A stretch of 64,000 bases of DNA from assembly GCA_038087015.1 (NCBI GenBank), contig JASBNA010000070.1, positions 62,001 to 126,000 on the forward strand, in the 5' to 3' direction. The notes beneath the pieces were generated by a model. That model made no database searches and was not told the DNA's origin. It saw only the letters and a program-made list of their open reading frames with translations. A program made the position numbers and the translations under genes. Position 1 is the first letter of the stretch. Each line of letters opens with the position of its first letter. Source of the stretch: Cerrena zonata (Eukaryota; Basidiomycota; Agaricomycetes; Polyporales; Cerrenaceae). This document shows positions 37,337 to 51,353 of the stretch, piece by piece.

Positions 37337-39218
37337 ATGAGATTCTTCACTGCTGTCTTCGCCTCCCTCGCCTTGTTGGCTTCGCCCATTTTCGGTGCCC
37401 CGACCACTCCACTCATCTCGGTCAGCAAGTATGCTGGCACCGTCAACAAGGGATCCTTCATTGTCAAGCTCAAAGACAATGTCTCCAAGGATACCCACTT
37501 GGATTGGCTCTCTCAGCACGTTAGCGCCGACACTATCACCCATCGTGACTGGAAAACCGAGGTGCTCCATGGCTTTGCTGGTTCGTTGCAGTATTCTTAT
37601 TCATTAACACCCTCTGATCCAAAATCCAGGCCAGTTTTCTGACAACGTGCTCAACATGCTCCGAGCGAACCCCGATGTCGAATCCATCGAAGAGGACGGT
37701 ATCATGTCCATTAATGCCATTACTACACAGTAGGTCTTTGCGTCGCAAATCGGTTGGCCAGGCATTAATCGCCTTACTATCATCTAGGACGAATGCACCT
37801 TGGGGCATTGCCCGCCTTAGTCAAAATGGAAGGCTGTCCAATCAGAACACAGGCGCTTTGACTTTCACGTACAGCTTTGACTCTTCTGCAGGTGCTGGCG
37901 TCGACATCTATGTCGTGGGTACGTATTTCATTATCCCTAGCTTGACATCAAATATTGATATTCCTCTCAGACACCGGTATCTTTACTGGTCACGTAAGTA
38001 AACATCCAGCTGCTCCAATTGGGGATATACTGAACGAATGTATACAGTCTCAATTTGGCGGTCGGGCCCGTTGGGGTGCTACATTTGGTCCTTATGCGGT
38101 AAAAGTTCTCTAGAATTCCACAAGAAGGGGGTCACTTATATTAATACCTCTAGGATGCTGACGGAAACGGTCATGGTACCCATGTCTCGTAAGTAACAAC
38201 CTCCATATACTTTCTTACCGCGATCTCACTGGCACATGTGCTCACAGAGGAACTGCCGCTGGGTCTCAATTCGGGGTCGCCAAGAGTGCTAACCTCATTG
38301 CCGTCAAGGTTCTCTCCGATCAAGGGTAAGTAACTCTATTCAATTTTGTTTCTTTTGACTGGGTCTGATGAATACCTTAATCCTAAGGTCTGGTTCCGTT
38401 TCTGATATGTACGTATCCTGCCACATAATGACCATGACATACCGAGATTGGAACTCACTCGGCACATAGTGTGTCTGGCTTGAACTTTGTTCTAAACTCC
38501 GCCCGCTCATCTGGTCGCCCCTCGATTGCGACAATGAGTCTCGGTGGTGGCGCTTCCACGTCTCTCGACAATGCGGTTGCTTCTGTACGTCTTTTATCTA
38601 ATTAAATCATGTTCCAAGATTCTTACTCTCTCAAACCAGCTTACTAGCAGTGGCATTCACGTCACCGTAAGATAATACTCTATTTCAGATCTCTCTACCT
38701 TTTCTGACCTAATCTCTTTAGGTTGCCGCTGGTAACGATGGTGTCGACGCCCGTAACACTTCTCCTGCGCGTGCTCCTTCTGCCAACACGATCGGTGCCA
38801 CTACCATTGCTGATGCCAAAGCATCCTTCTCCAACTTTGGAGCTGTTGTCGATTTGTTCGCTCCTGGTCAGAATGTCATCAGCTCCTGGATCGGTAGCAC
38901 CACGGTAAGAGTTTCCCATTTCGGTGAACCCACTACAGTTATATATATTATTCACTTCTCTCCAGGCTACCAACAACATCTCTGGTACCTCCATGGCTAC
39001 CCCTCACGTCGCCGGGTTAATTGCATACCTTATTGGTCGTGACGGAAACGCTTCTCCTGCTACCATTTCCAACACTCTCAAGTCCTTGTCGGTCAAAGGA
39101 GTCATCTCTGGTATCCGTGAGTATATTGCTACACGCTCCTTACACATTTCTATACTAACAACACATTCGATTCATAGCCTCTGGTACTCTCAACGATCTC
39201 GCTCGCAACGATGTGTAA
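37337..39218 (+). CDS. Secreted subtilisin-like serine protease (S8, proteinase K-like), copy 2
   Basis: This is a tandem paralogue of the preceding protease with the same prepro layout. The signal peptide is [20 protein letters not shown], and the I9 propeptide includes [20 protein letters not shown]. The triad is Asp in DIYVVDTGI, His in [12 protein letters not shown] and Ser in [13 protein letters not shown]. The oxyanion Asn is in VTVAAGN. Intron positions match copy 1 wherever I could compare them. The stop TAA is at 39216-39218 after NDLARNDV, one residue shorter than copy 1. Differences lie mostly in surface positions, so both copies look active. Its job is likely extracellular protein breakdown. 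The paired promoters suggest co-regulation, which is inferred from the shared TATA spacing and upstream blocks. Confidence 0.9.
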
Positions 39219-39564
39219 ACAACCAATGAAACGAGAACTTTAGAAATGTTCTTAATGAAATGTAACTGTGCGTTTTTTCTTTGTATCAATATCAGTCTGT
39301 ACTTGCGCCTCGCTATGACAACTACTTTTGTCGTCGTTATAATGAGAGATGTGTTTTCGAGGAAACACGCCAAGTGAGAAATACAACATGATTTAATTGA
39401 AATGGTCGTGACAGGTCGTTACAAACAAAAGATACAGAGTCATCAGTGATAATCGAAAGCGAATAAATCATGCACAGGGGGATATCTATATATATGAGAT
39501 ATGAGTTGAAAATGTCTGTCAGATTGCAGATACAGAATGTGAAATATGAGAAATATGTCTGGCA

Positions 39565-42500
39565 TTACGAAGTCTGTCCTTGGTATCTCTTGATCAATTC
39601 TCGTAACCTCGCCTGCCCAAAAGCGAGATCACCCTTCGGAGCAGGGGCAGATTTAGTTGACGATTCTAATCGACCATTTCCCGAAGAGTATGTTTCAGAG
39701 ACAGTGGGCAAAAGTTTATTGCTGGATTTTGCTCTGTCCATTAGAGGCGGTGACGGACGAGCAAGAGAGGCTGTTGAAGACAACATTGGCGTTGCGAGTG
39801 ATGAAGACAGTACAGCAGGAACAGAAGTCGATTTGATCATCTTTGCTCTTTTCTCTGTTAGGTTGGCAGCCGAGAAAGAAGCTGGTTGAGATGAAGTAGG
39901 AAGATGGTTCATGGGTGTTCGTGCAACTGCGGGCGGTGTACGGGCAGGTGGCGGTTTAACGGGCTGTGAAGACAAATACTTGGGCGTTGATTTAACAACT
40001 TTAGTCTGCTTGACAGGAGGGGGCGATTTGCTTTGTTCTCTAGTGACCTGTGTTTGGGAGGCCCATATTGCAGCAACGGCCGTTACCTTGCCTCCTCGAC
40101 CTCCACGGGCCGAGCGAATGTCATAGTGGGTCTGTGGGTCTAAGGGGCGAGGTGGATAAATTGGGAACTTGAAGCCTCGAGGGATACCAAAAGGCTTTTC
40201 CTCAACTCGCCCTTCCTTCTTTGCAGACGTCTCGGCTTGCATCTGACGTGCACGAAGAGTTTCCATAGGTATAAAGCCGGATGAACGAGGGTTTGGCTGA
40301 GCAACAACATCTTCGCTGCCTGTATTTCCCTCTGCCTTTGGCTTGTCCTCATCTGGCAAGGGGGCGGGACTGGTGTCCTGACTTTCCTGTTCGACTTTTG
40401 CGCCGGCTTTATCTGGTGCTCGTTCTGGTGCAGGGCTCGGAGATGCTGATGAATCAACATCTGGAGGTACGGCAGGATCGATCCTTTCTAGCCAGTCTGC
40501 TACTCGTCCCCGCGCAACTTTGCGCATCCGATGAATTTCGCCATCTCTTTCCACACTGACGTGATCCTTGCCTTTCTTCATACTTTTCTTCCCCGCACTT
40601 TTCTTCGTGAGACCATCCGAGATACGTTCCTTTGCTCGACCTCGTTCTGTTCTTGCCCCATCGTTAGAATGCGTAGATTCTGCGCGTTCAACCACAAGGG
40701 AGTCATTCATGGGTTGTTTCGATGTCGATTCTACCTCTACTCCAGGAAGCCTCAAGCTGGATATGGCAGAATCCACAGCCGGTTCGATATCAGCACTAGG
40801 CCTAGGTATATCAATCGGTTGAGGTAGAATAGAGCGAACATCGGGTTTCTGGTTATTCTGCTCTGGCTTCTTAGTCCCAACCTCAGCAATCAAACGAGCC
40901 TCTAGTGCATCCAACCCGCTCAATCCACCATCCCCACCGCCAAAGCGGGGAACTTTGAGTGAAGTGACTGCAGCGATTGTGGGCGTACGAGGCGTTTCTT
41001 CCAATTGCTGATCTGGGGGGAATAATGTATCGGCACGGGGGCGAGACTCCGTCATTCCCGACCTCGGTTTCTGTTTATCAGACGGAACCGGGGGAATAGG
41101 CAAACTCTTGTCCTTGTCCGCAAAGTTCACTTCCGGGATCACCGTAGACATGTCCGAATTCGTCTTCTCTGCTTGTGCAGCCATATGCTCGAGAGTTCGG
41201 ACACGATCACTCTTACTCAATGTGGCATATGTGACGGGATCCACAGAGAATGACTGCTTGGGGGAAAGCATAGGGCGTGGTGACACGACATCACTCGACG
41301 GCGACGACGCAACTGCTGCAGGAATGTCAAGCGTCTGAAGAGCGCGCGGATTAGACGGAGACGGGGAATTGGATGCAGGCGTAGGAATGAATGGTGGTGC
41401 GTAGTCTGTAGGTTGGGAATACCGATGCGCTTGAGGGGAGACTGAGCGATTTCTCGAGGACATACGCAGATGATGTGATATTCTCGAAGCCCGTTCACCT
41501 TTCCCTTCTTCCCGTTCCGTAACAAGAGGTGGTATATCGCCTGAAGCACTCAGAGGCTGCTGCACTGACACAGGAAGACCAGAAGGTATATTGTACAATG
41601 GCTGAGAAGGAATGGGCTCGGCACTAGCAGGCCGCATAGGAATAACATGGGGCGGTGGTGGTGAGAGCATGGGCTGATAAAATGATGGCGCATTCGGGGC
41701 GTAAGGATAGTATGCCATTGGTACCGGGCTATGACTAGGTGGAGGAATCCAATGATGAGAAGGGTCCATGTATGACATGACGGGGGGAGGTGAGAGTGGC
41801 GGGTATACAGGAGCGGGGGACGATGGTAGTGCATATGGAACTTGTGAAAGAATATCAGGCGTCGATGCACCGTATGGCTGAATAGGCGGTAGGGGATATG
41901 GATTTGAGGGAGGCAACTGGGGGATAGCAGTAGGATGGAGTATAGAAACAGGAATATCTAGTCGAATATCGGGCCTAGAGGAGAATATAAGCTCAGTCAG
42001 ATACAGACGTTCAAAATAAGTACCTTCCGAATCCCATGGAAAGCTTTACGTCAATGAGACAGCAAACTTCAAATAGAGCGGCGGTTGCGGTTTCCTCTTC
42101 TTCGTCGCCATGTCTAGGCCCGCCTTTAACACCTCGTGCATGCCTAGGGACGTCGAAGACCAAGTTTGCAACACCTTCGGTGCCAGGTTGAATGATGTAC
42201 TCCTGGCCGCGGAAAGAGACAGATGTCAGAGTGTCAGATATTTGAAGGGGAGGTTTATCTGTAGTAGGAAACTCGGGTAGCTGTAGCTGCCGCGTTAAAG
42301 TGATAGAAAGTCCCGAATTCTACTGAACGAGTTAGCTTCTTGTAGTCTGAAGGTATAGTTGTAGACGTACCTTCTTCGCTGAATGATTCTTCACATGGAG
42401 CTCAACACAAGCAGGCTGACCGGCGATTAGAACACCACCAATTACTCTTCCTTGTACCCAGAACTTTCCGTTCTCACCAACGACAACACCTTCAGGTTCC

Positions 42501-43092
42501 GTTCGTGCGAATTCCTCCTGGAAGCTTTCGACCACATCGACTTCTTTCTTGTCTGTCACAAGGCGTTTATCTCCTTTCCACGACACGCCAACGCTAGCAC
42601 GGGCTTCGTAGCGGACATTTGCTAGACCGGAGCCGAAGTTGATTGAAGAAGGTGAGGAGAAGGGTAGAGGGAACCTGAAGAGGAACGTCGTGGTCCCTCG
42701 TCGTGCACCATAGTAGTTTGGTGGAAGTGGAGGATCTCCAGGCTGCGGGAAAGGATGTACAGAGTTCGAAGGCGGCAAACCGGGACCTTGGAAGATGCGG
42801 CGACTGTGGAAGAATGTGGATGTAGCTGAATGGTCCCTAGACGTAAGTTCTGCGCGAAGTAAAATTGAGCAATATGACAGATATTTTGTATATTTGTAGT
42901 ACCTTCAATTGCGAACAATTCGACCATGACTACTCCAATACCAAGACCTTTATCCGCCTTACACTCCATTTCCATCTTGCCAGTAACAAAACCGCCAGCG
43001 ACGGAAAGAGCTTCCCCTAGTCGTAGGGTGACCTTCACTTTTGGATGGTGAGGCGAGGCATTCATAGGTTCTGGTCGTGATTGTGGTGCCAT
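39565..43092 (-). CDS. Arrestin-domain adaptor protein with long disordered tail
   Basis: This fits the fungal alpha-arrestin (ART/Rim8-like) class: adaptors that link membrane cargo to the Rsp5 ubiquitin ligase for endocytosis. The start at 43092 gives an arrestin-N type strand set (KVKVTLRLGEALSVAGGFVT, VMVELFAIE). After an intron come LPPNYYGARRGTTTFLFRFP and then arrestin-C type strands (VLIAGQPACVELHVKNHSAK, REYIIQPGTEG-like block, VCCLIDVKLSMG). PPNY is a PPxY motif, the known Rsp5-binding signature. The arrestin core ends with IRLDIPVSILHPTAIP. A proline/serine-rich tail of more than 750 residues follows in one exon (41916-39565), with charged RKKRxG-type patches and no further domain that I recognise. 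The total is near 1,050 residues. Which cargo it serves cannot be told. Confidence 0.7.
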
Positions 43093-43568
43093 GTCGAGAG
43101 CACTAGAGTAAACAAGTTAATGCAGTGGTTGTGAAGTATCCACTTCTGCTAGAAGTGCGGATCCAAGGAGAGAAGTTCTGTAGAGTAAGAAACATCGATC
43201 AGGTGTACACATAGCCTAGCACCGGGCTGAAAACGAGTACATGATATAGAAATAACCCTAGGTCAAGTGAAGGTCAAGTACAAGTTCATGTCTCAATATT
43301 TCAATCATCTCGGAGGTGGATGAACTCAAAAGTCTAAAAAAGGAAAGCGTAGTAGTTAGGGCGGACTATTACCAGGAGCCTTTAGTAGACTACAATACCC
43401 CATAGAATGCCGGTGGTAACATGCCTGAAAGATAGCTTTACGTTGTCAATATTCCGTCTGTATTAACTAACTCCGTATCATAACCAATGACGTAAATATG
43501 AATAAATAAAACTACAAGGTCCGCAAGGTCCGCCACCGTTTCCTAAAGTGTTAAACGACTTGCTCGAG
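43093..43568. other. Divergent promoter region
   Basis: Between the arrestin-like and second HNH-like genes, which start back to back. No other feature seen. Confidence 0.4.
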
Positions 43569-44732
43569 ATGAGCGAAGAATCTGACCAAATTCGACTCTA
43601 CGCAAGAAACAAGAGTCCTCATGTAAACTGTCTAATCGAGGGAATTACTTGCGACCGAAATGATGAAGATGCATACTGTTTCCAAAATAAGTCTGGCGAA
43701 AACTTGGTATGGGTTCCATCATGATTTGTTCATAATGTGTGTACTATATTGCCTCACTGATTACCTACCTACAAAGACACGGAAGCTTGAATGGTACTGG
43801 AATATGTCATATGGCACCCTCGATCTAAACATGCATCAGAACATCTTTCGACGTATGTTTCATGTCATGTTCTTGCGCCATCGGAGTCATACCAATTACA
43901 GTCTGTAGTAGGAGCCTCAATGCATCGTATGTACAGAAACGATATGTGGATGTTGCTTCCAGAGCAGAGAGTCATTGACACATACTACAATTCACTGACG
44001 ACTGTTGACGATGACTGGATTGCTACACGAGGATCATTTCCCGATATCCAGGTAGGATTTAGATCCATAGCTCGTTATACAAAGAGAAACCCATTCGTAA
44101 TTACGAATATACAGAGCACTGAATTCAACTATCATCTTGTAGCTATGCCGGATCAAATGCTGGACATACCTATTCTGCGCCAGGACCGATCAACTGCCCC
44201 AGGAACAGCTGCAGTACCCGACATGTTCACTATCCACACTCATCCGTTCACGACTCTGCCTCCATTGACGAGTCACGTACATCCCAAATTTGCCATTTTG
44301 GAAACAGGCCGCAAATTGAAAGAGCTATTCAAGACCTCCCGCGGGGAACACCCGCCTATCGATCTAGGTCGACTCACTCATAGCCTGGACACCCTTACGA
44401 CCTTTAAAAATGACCTCGAACAGCAGTACGCTGCTGCCGAGGTAGATCAACTGCACATTTGCGTTGAACTTTTGCCGGCGGCGGCGGGTGATAGACAACA
44501 GGAGTTGATGGATGAGTTGACTAATCAGCTTATAAGGTCAAATGATAGACTCAAGGAGTTGAAGAAGAAGCTACCAGCGATCGATGAGAGCATAGCTACC
44601 GTCCGGCGCGCGATGGATTTTATACAGGAAGGCTCCATCCTCCAACAGATCGGACGTCTTTATGAAGCCTGGAATCGCGAAATACCAATCAACGATGGAC
44701 TATCACCAGTCAACGATCCTGATGCCAGATAG
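43569..44732 (+). CDS. HNH-endonuclease-like protein (Agaricomycete HNH_2-type family), copy 2
   Basis: This is a divergent relative of the protein at 27140-28573. Exon 1 starts at ATG 43569 and includes CLIEGITCDRNDEDAYCFQN. Exon 2 reads KLEWYWNMSYGTLDLNMHQN. Exon 3, after an acceptor at about 43910, reads ASMHRMYRNDMWMLLPEQ, matching the N...(L/M)H...W-x-L-x-P pattern of the family. This copy keeps the second His (SMHRM), but the first HNH His is replaced by Cys. Both copies also share a later block, HPFTTLPPLTSHVHPKFAIL here and HPFQTLPLLESHLHPKFVLF in copy 1, which defines a second conserved region. Helical segments and IGRLYEAW close the protein before TAG at 44732. The cellular role is unknown. 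Confidence 0.65.
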
Positions 44733-45366
44733 AGACTGGCCGCTTTGTGAACATGTATAACTGCCAGTAGTTACATAATCTTCAAGAGTGTCGGAAACTC
44801 AAGTCAATGCATGAACGAGTCATGAAAATATACTATTATTCTTGAAGTCATCCCTAATATTTGAGTAACGACTAGTATCAGGTAGATAGGAAATCATATT
44901 AAGCTTGAAACTCGATAATGAAAGTCGAACTAAGAAGAGACTCGGAAGACGAGATGAAGGTCACGGTGCGGCAGTGAAGCTTGATCGCACATTAGATTAG
45001 ATTAGATTAGATCTGCGATCAAGAATTTACTTGGCAGGCTCTCAACTTGAAACTTTGAAGTACGACTCTCGCCGTGTCAGTGCTTGGTCTACAAACCTAA
45101 TATACTCCGCCAGTATACAGAAAGATTTGCTGGTGCGTACTTAGAGCTTCGGCTCTGTGCATCCCACTCATATGTTGTCCCGTACCCTAGAGTTTTCATC
45201 ACTCGAGTGGAAGTCTTAAGCCACAGTCACCAGTTGGGAGTAGGATTCAAGTGTTTTGCTACAACCCTAATCTTGAAATGGACGTCTCGGTGAGTCGAGG
45301 AAAATCTCGATCTACTCAGACTAGTAAATAAAAGCTAGGTAGGGATCGAATGCACTCAATCGCTCG
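44733..45366. other. Intergenic upstream of RIX7, with (ATTAG)n
   Basis: This holds a short array of the pentamer attag at about 44993-45011. A possible alternative first exon for RIX7 begins at ATG 45279 (MDVS, then a GT donor). Otherwise nothing. Confidence 0.4.
44993..45011. repeat. (ATTAG)n microsatellite
   Basis: About four head-to-tail pentamers. Confidence 0.75.
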
Positions 45367-47991
<2,625 letters not shown>

Positions 47992-48483
47992 TCTGTATTG
48001 TAAAATATTTCTTGTCTGCTAGAAGACCTTAATTGACGTATAGTGTTCGAAGCTACTCCATGTAATCTCCCTGTTCCCATTTACGCAAATGCAACTGCTA
48101 GTATCACAATAATACTCGCGAGCCTCCAATCATCTACATGATTATCAGTATAGGGTAAGGTCTACCTCAAGCTTCAAGATATAGGATAGTATAACAGTAT
48201 CGAGTGCAAATAATGGGTTTACATTTGTCTAGTTAAAATCATCCTCTCTATGCTCGTACTCGCCAGCCAAATAATCCACCAAAAGCCTGCACCAGGGGCA
48301 CTTTTGAGGAGCCATGATCTGGCAGAGAGTAACAACTTCCGGGTAAGACTTCGTTCGACCGCTTAGGAAGAGAGTCAATCAGCAGAGGCGAGCGCAGACC
48401 AATCAACTACAAGTAAGGAAAAGTAGTCATAGTTGTCGCCGATAGGTTAGATAAAATAGCTGCCATTTGCAGGAGCATTGGTT
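47992..48483. other. Convergent intergenic region
   Basis: Between the RIX7 stop and the kinase-like gene's stop. Nothing recognised. Confidence 0.4.
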
Positions 48484-49794
48484 TCATCTGCCGCTGAGAT
48501 CCACACCAGACATGTGGACCTCGCCTTCATCCAAGGGATCGCTCTCTTCGAGATCAGCATGCAACCATTTACGATGAGCTTGTTCCCAATGCGCAATCCT
48601 ACGATCTCCAGTAATTGCAGGGATTCTGTGCACCATTTCAAAATCCAAGAGGTACACTTCGTGCCGGCGTCCATGTCGCGGGCAGGGGATAGGATTAGGA
48701 GCCAATGCGAATTGGTTGTACCGAACATCATCATGGAAGAACCCCTTCCACACTGCATCTTCTAATACATCCTTTACATCTTGGCTATTGGTTTGCGGTG
48801 GAGTTCAGTGACGATCATGAAGAGTTCAAGGGAGTACCTACTTGAACGAACGTTCCTGTATTTTGCAATACCTCTGCAGAGTCTCTCCTAGCCTCTCAAG
48901 GAGGAGTATAGACAGAAGGGGGGAGTCGCAACGTTGCCTGTAGTCAATCCACTTCGAGTTTTGATGACTACCAAATTCATCGTCGAACCACCTGCTGCCG
49001 CCGGACCCTTTCCTAGGCTCGTTTACGATATGATCCTTCAGCATGAACCCATCTTTGTGTTCGAAAAGGTGGGGATACTCCCGAAATTTCCATCCCTTTG
49101 TTCTCCACGGAATGACGCGTGCGTGGTCGCAGGAGGACGTGTAGAACCCATAGAATCGGGGGGATATAACCCCTTCTAATGCTTCGACATGTAATTGTTC
49201 GTAGAACCATGCCTCTCGTGCGACGCTACGCATTCGGTTCGGTTCAGCGAGTTTAACGCATAATTCTGGCAACTGAAAGCCGGTATAGAAGGAGGAGCCC
49301 TTTCCGTCTCGTTTGGAATCAATGCTGATGATGCGTACAGCATAAACGTGGGCACTAGCACCATAGCCGATCAGGTCGCCCAGTTCCAATGTCAGGTGAA
49401 GTCCGTCGACTGGAACCGGGCGGGCTTGCATACTATGTTCCCAGACCTTTTCACTAGTCTGTATGCGATGCATGAGCTGATGTGGAAAAGAGATGTCTCT
49501 TTTCATGGTGAATGGGACAGGGTGCCCATCAACCGAGTCGGTCACCCCATGAATAGTTATACTAGAGAATAGGTCGAAAGACTAGCATGGTTTAGTATAA
49601 ATATATATCTATACCAGTAATAGATTATAGAGATGACCTACCAAGGGAGATGCATCTGAGTCGGGTGATGGAAAAGAGTTCTGAATGTCCGAATCGTTCG
49701 CCAGCATCTCAACATGTATAGACTGTTTGCCGTAAGTATATTCGGATGGGTTTACAAAACCATAAATGAACTCGCTTAGGCTGAAATTCAACAT
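48484..49794 (-). CDS. Kinase-fold protein of the Agaricomycete type, function unknown
   Basis: This is a divergent protein-kinase/aminoglycoside-phosphotransferase-fold protein of a kind abundant in mushroom genomes. The short first exon (MLNFSLSEFIYGFVNPSEYT) leads to a second exon with a glycine-rich loop LGDLIGYGASAHVYAV and a lysine in LPELCVKLAE as the candidate ATP-binding Lys. It continues with SVAREAWFYEQL, VISPRFYGFY and LLSILLLERLGETL (hinge region). The last exon gives FFHDDVRYNQFAL, which fits an HxDxxxxN catalytic loop, and YLLDFEMVHR, with DFE in place of DFG. It ends VDLSGR at the stop 48484. The key Lys, Asp, Asn and metal-binding Asp are thus present, so catalysis is possible. 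Substrates are unknown. Three or four introns. Confidence 0.6.
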
Positions 49795-50042
49795 TGGATC
49801 TCACAGTCACATGCTACGCGGTGTCCTTGGACCAGTCATGTTGTGTCGTGGCGCAGCTTTCTCAAGACTTGTGGTTGTCTCCCAAGCATAGATGGACGGG
49901 AATAGTCGCATGAACCCTTCTAAACATGAGTGGGTATTACTTGGGGACGTGAGAACTCGTAACTGTCACGGAGGGATTTCAGAAACCCAAGGCCCTTCTC
50001 TAATCCTACACTCATTTCGACCACAACCCCGGATAACCAACC

Positions 50043-51052
50043 ATGATATTAGACTACAATGACCTTATATCGACCCAAACGTTTACTATCCTTGGAATCC
50101 TAACCGCGTTCTACTTCTTCCAACGGTTTGCTTCATTCGTCTGGCTTTACTATTTACGCCCACCATCACTACACAAGTTCCTACACGGAAAGGAACCTTA
50201 TGCGCTCATAACAGGTGCTTCAGATGGTATAGGGCGAGCTGTAGCCAAGGAGCTCTACGAGAGAGGATTCAACTTGATCCTCCATGGTCGAAACGAAACA
50301 AAGTTGAAAGCTGCCATAGACCAAATTCATGCCAGCGGGAAAGGGCCGAAGAGAGACATTAGGTTCTTCTTAGCATCAGCAGACGCGGCTGATGTCGACT
50401 TCACAAAGATCGTAGAACAATTCAAGGATCTACGTATCACATTGGTTATCAACAATGTCGGTGGAGGACGCCTTCGAGCACAGAGGTGTGTGTTCCCAAG
50501 TTCTAATAACGACCTTGCTTAAATATGCCTTTCATTCACAGGATCGATGCCTTTTCTGGTGAAGACTTACTCGGAGATATTCGAGTGAACGCCCTATTCT
50601 CCTTCGACCTAACCCACGCACTACTCCCACAACTCCGTGCTGCAGGAGGTCCCGTCGAAGTAGTATTCGTCGGTTCCCAATCCGCCGACATCGCCATCCC
50701 CCGTTTATCCACTTATGCAGCCTCCAAATCTTTCCTCTACCAACTCACCCGTTGCTTGAACGCAGACGAGACGTACGGATCACCTTCCCAGGTCCGTTTC
50801 ACCTACTGGAATGTGGGGACGGTCATTACCAATAGCTTGCGAGAGAAGCCAAGCCTTTTCTACCCACTCGCTGCAGATTTTGCAAAGAACTTAATGGGTA
50901 TCATCGGGTGTGGAAGAGAAAAGGTTACTCCGTATGCGCCTCATGCGATGCAGCAGCTCCTTGTTGGATTGCTGCCAAAAAGTATCCTACTGCATCATGC
51001 GACAAAGACTATTCAGCGTATCATCGACGAAACAGAGAAACGAACTGATTGA
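50043..51052 (+). CDS. Membrane-anchored short-chain dehydrogenase/reductase (HSD17B12/KAR-like)
   Basis: This is an NAD(P)H-dependent SDR. The start at 50043 gives one N-terminal membrane helix (TFTILGILTAFYFFQRFASF), then YALITGASDGIGRAVAKELY (cofactor-binding TGxxxGIG), FNLILHGRNETKL, and VINNVGGG (NNAG-like). After a single 75-bp intron come VVFVGSQSADIAI (catalytic Ser region) and YAASKSFLYQL (catalytic YxxxK). The layout resembles 17-beta-HSD type 12 and the yeast 3-ketoacyl-CoA reductase Ifa38, ER enzymes of very-long-chain fatty-acid elongation. Sequence similarity is only moderate, so a relative acting on another ketone is just as possible. It ends ETEKRTD at 51052. Upstream it diverges from the kinase-like gene. 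Confidence 0.75.
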
Positions 51053-51353
51053 GATAGTCAGGCTCGTGTGATCCATTTTGTCTGAATGGGGCCTAACCTA
51101 CTGTAGTTAGGTTCGCGTGTCCCTATTAGTTTTGTACATGTGTATGATATATCGCACATTGAGTAGCTTGTATCTTGCGAACACTATTATATTGACAATT
51201 CAACTTGGTCGCGATATTGTTCATTACCATATAGAACCATTTCCATACTCGTCACAAAACGAAATAAAAATAACATTACAAGCCTGATTGAAGAAATAAG
51301 GTGAATACAATCGGGAGGAGTGTACGATTTAAATCCGCAGACAGTAACCTGGG
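51053..51353. other. Convergent intergenic region
   Basis: Between SDR and coiled-coil gene stops. AT-rich, nothing recognised. Confidence 0.4.
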
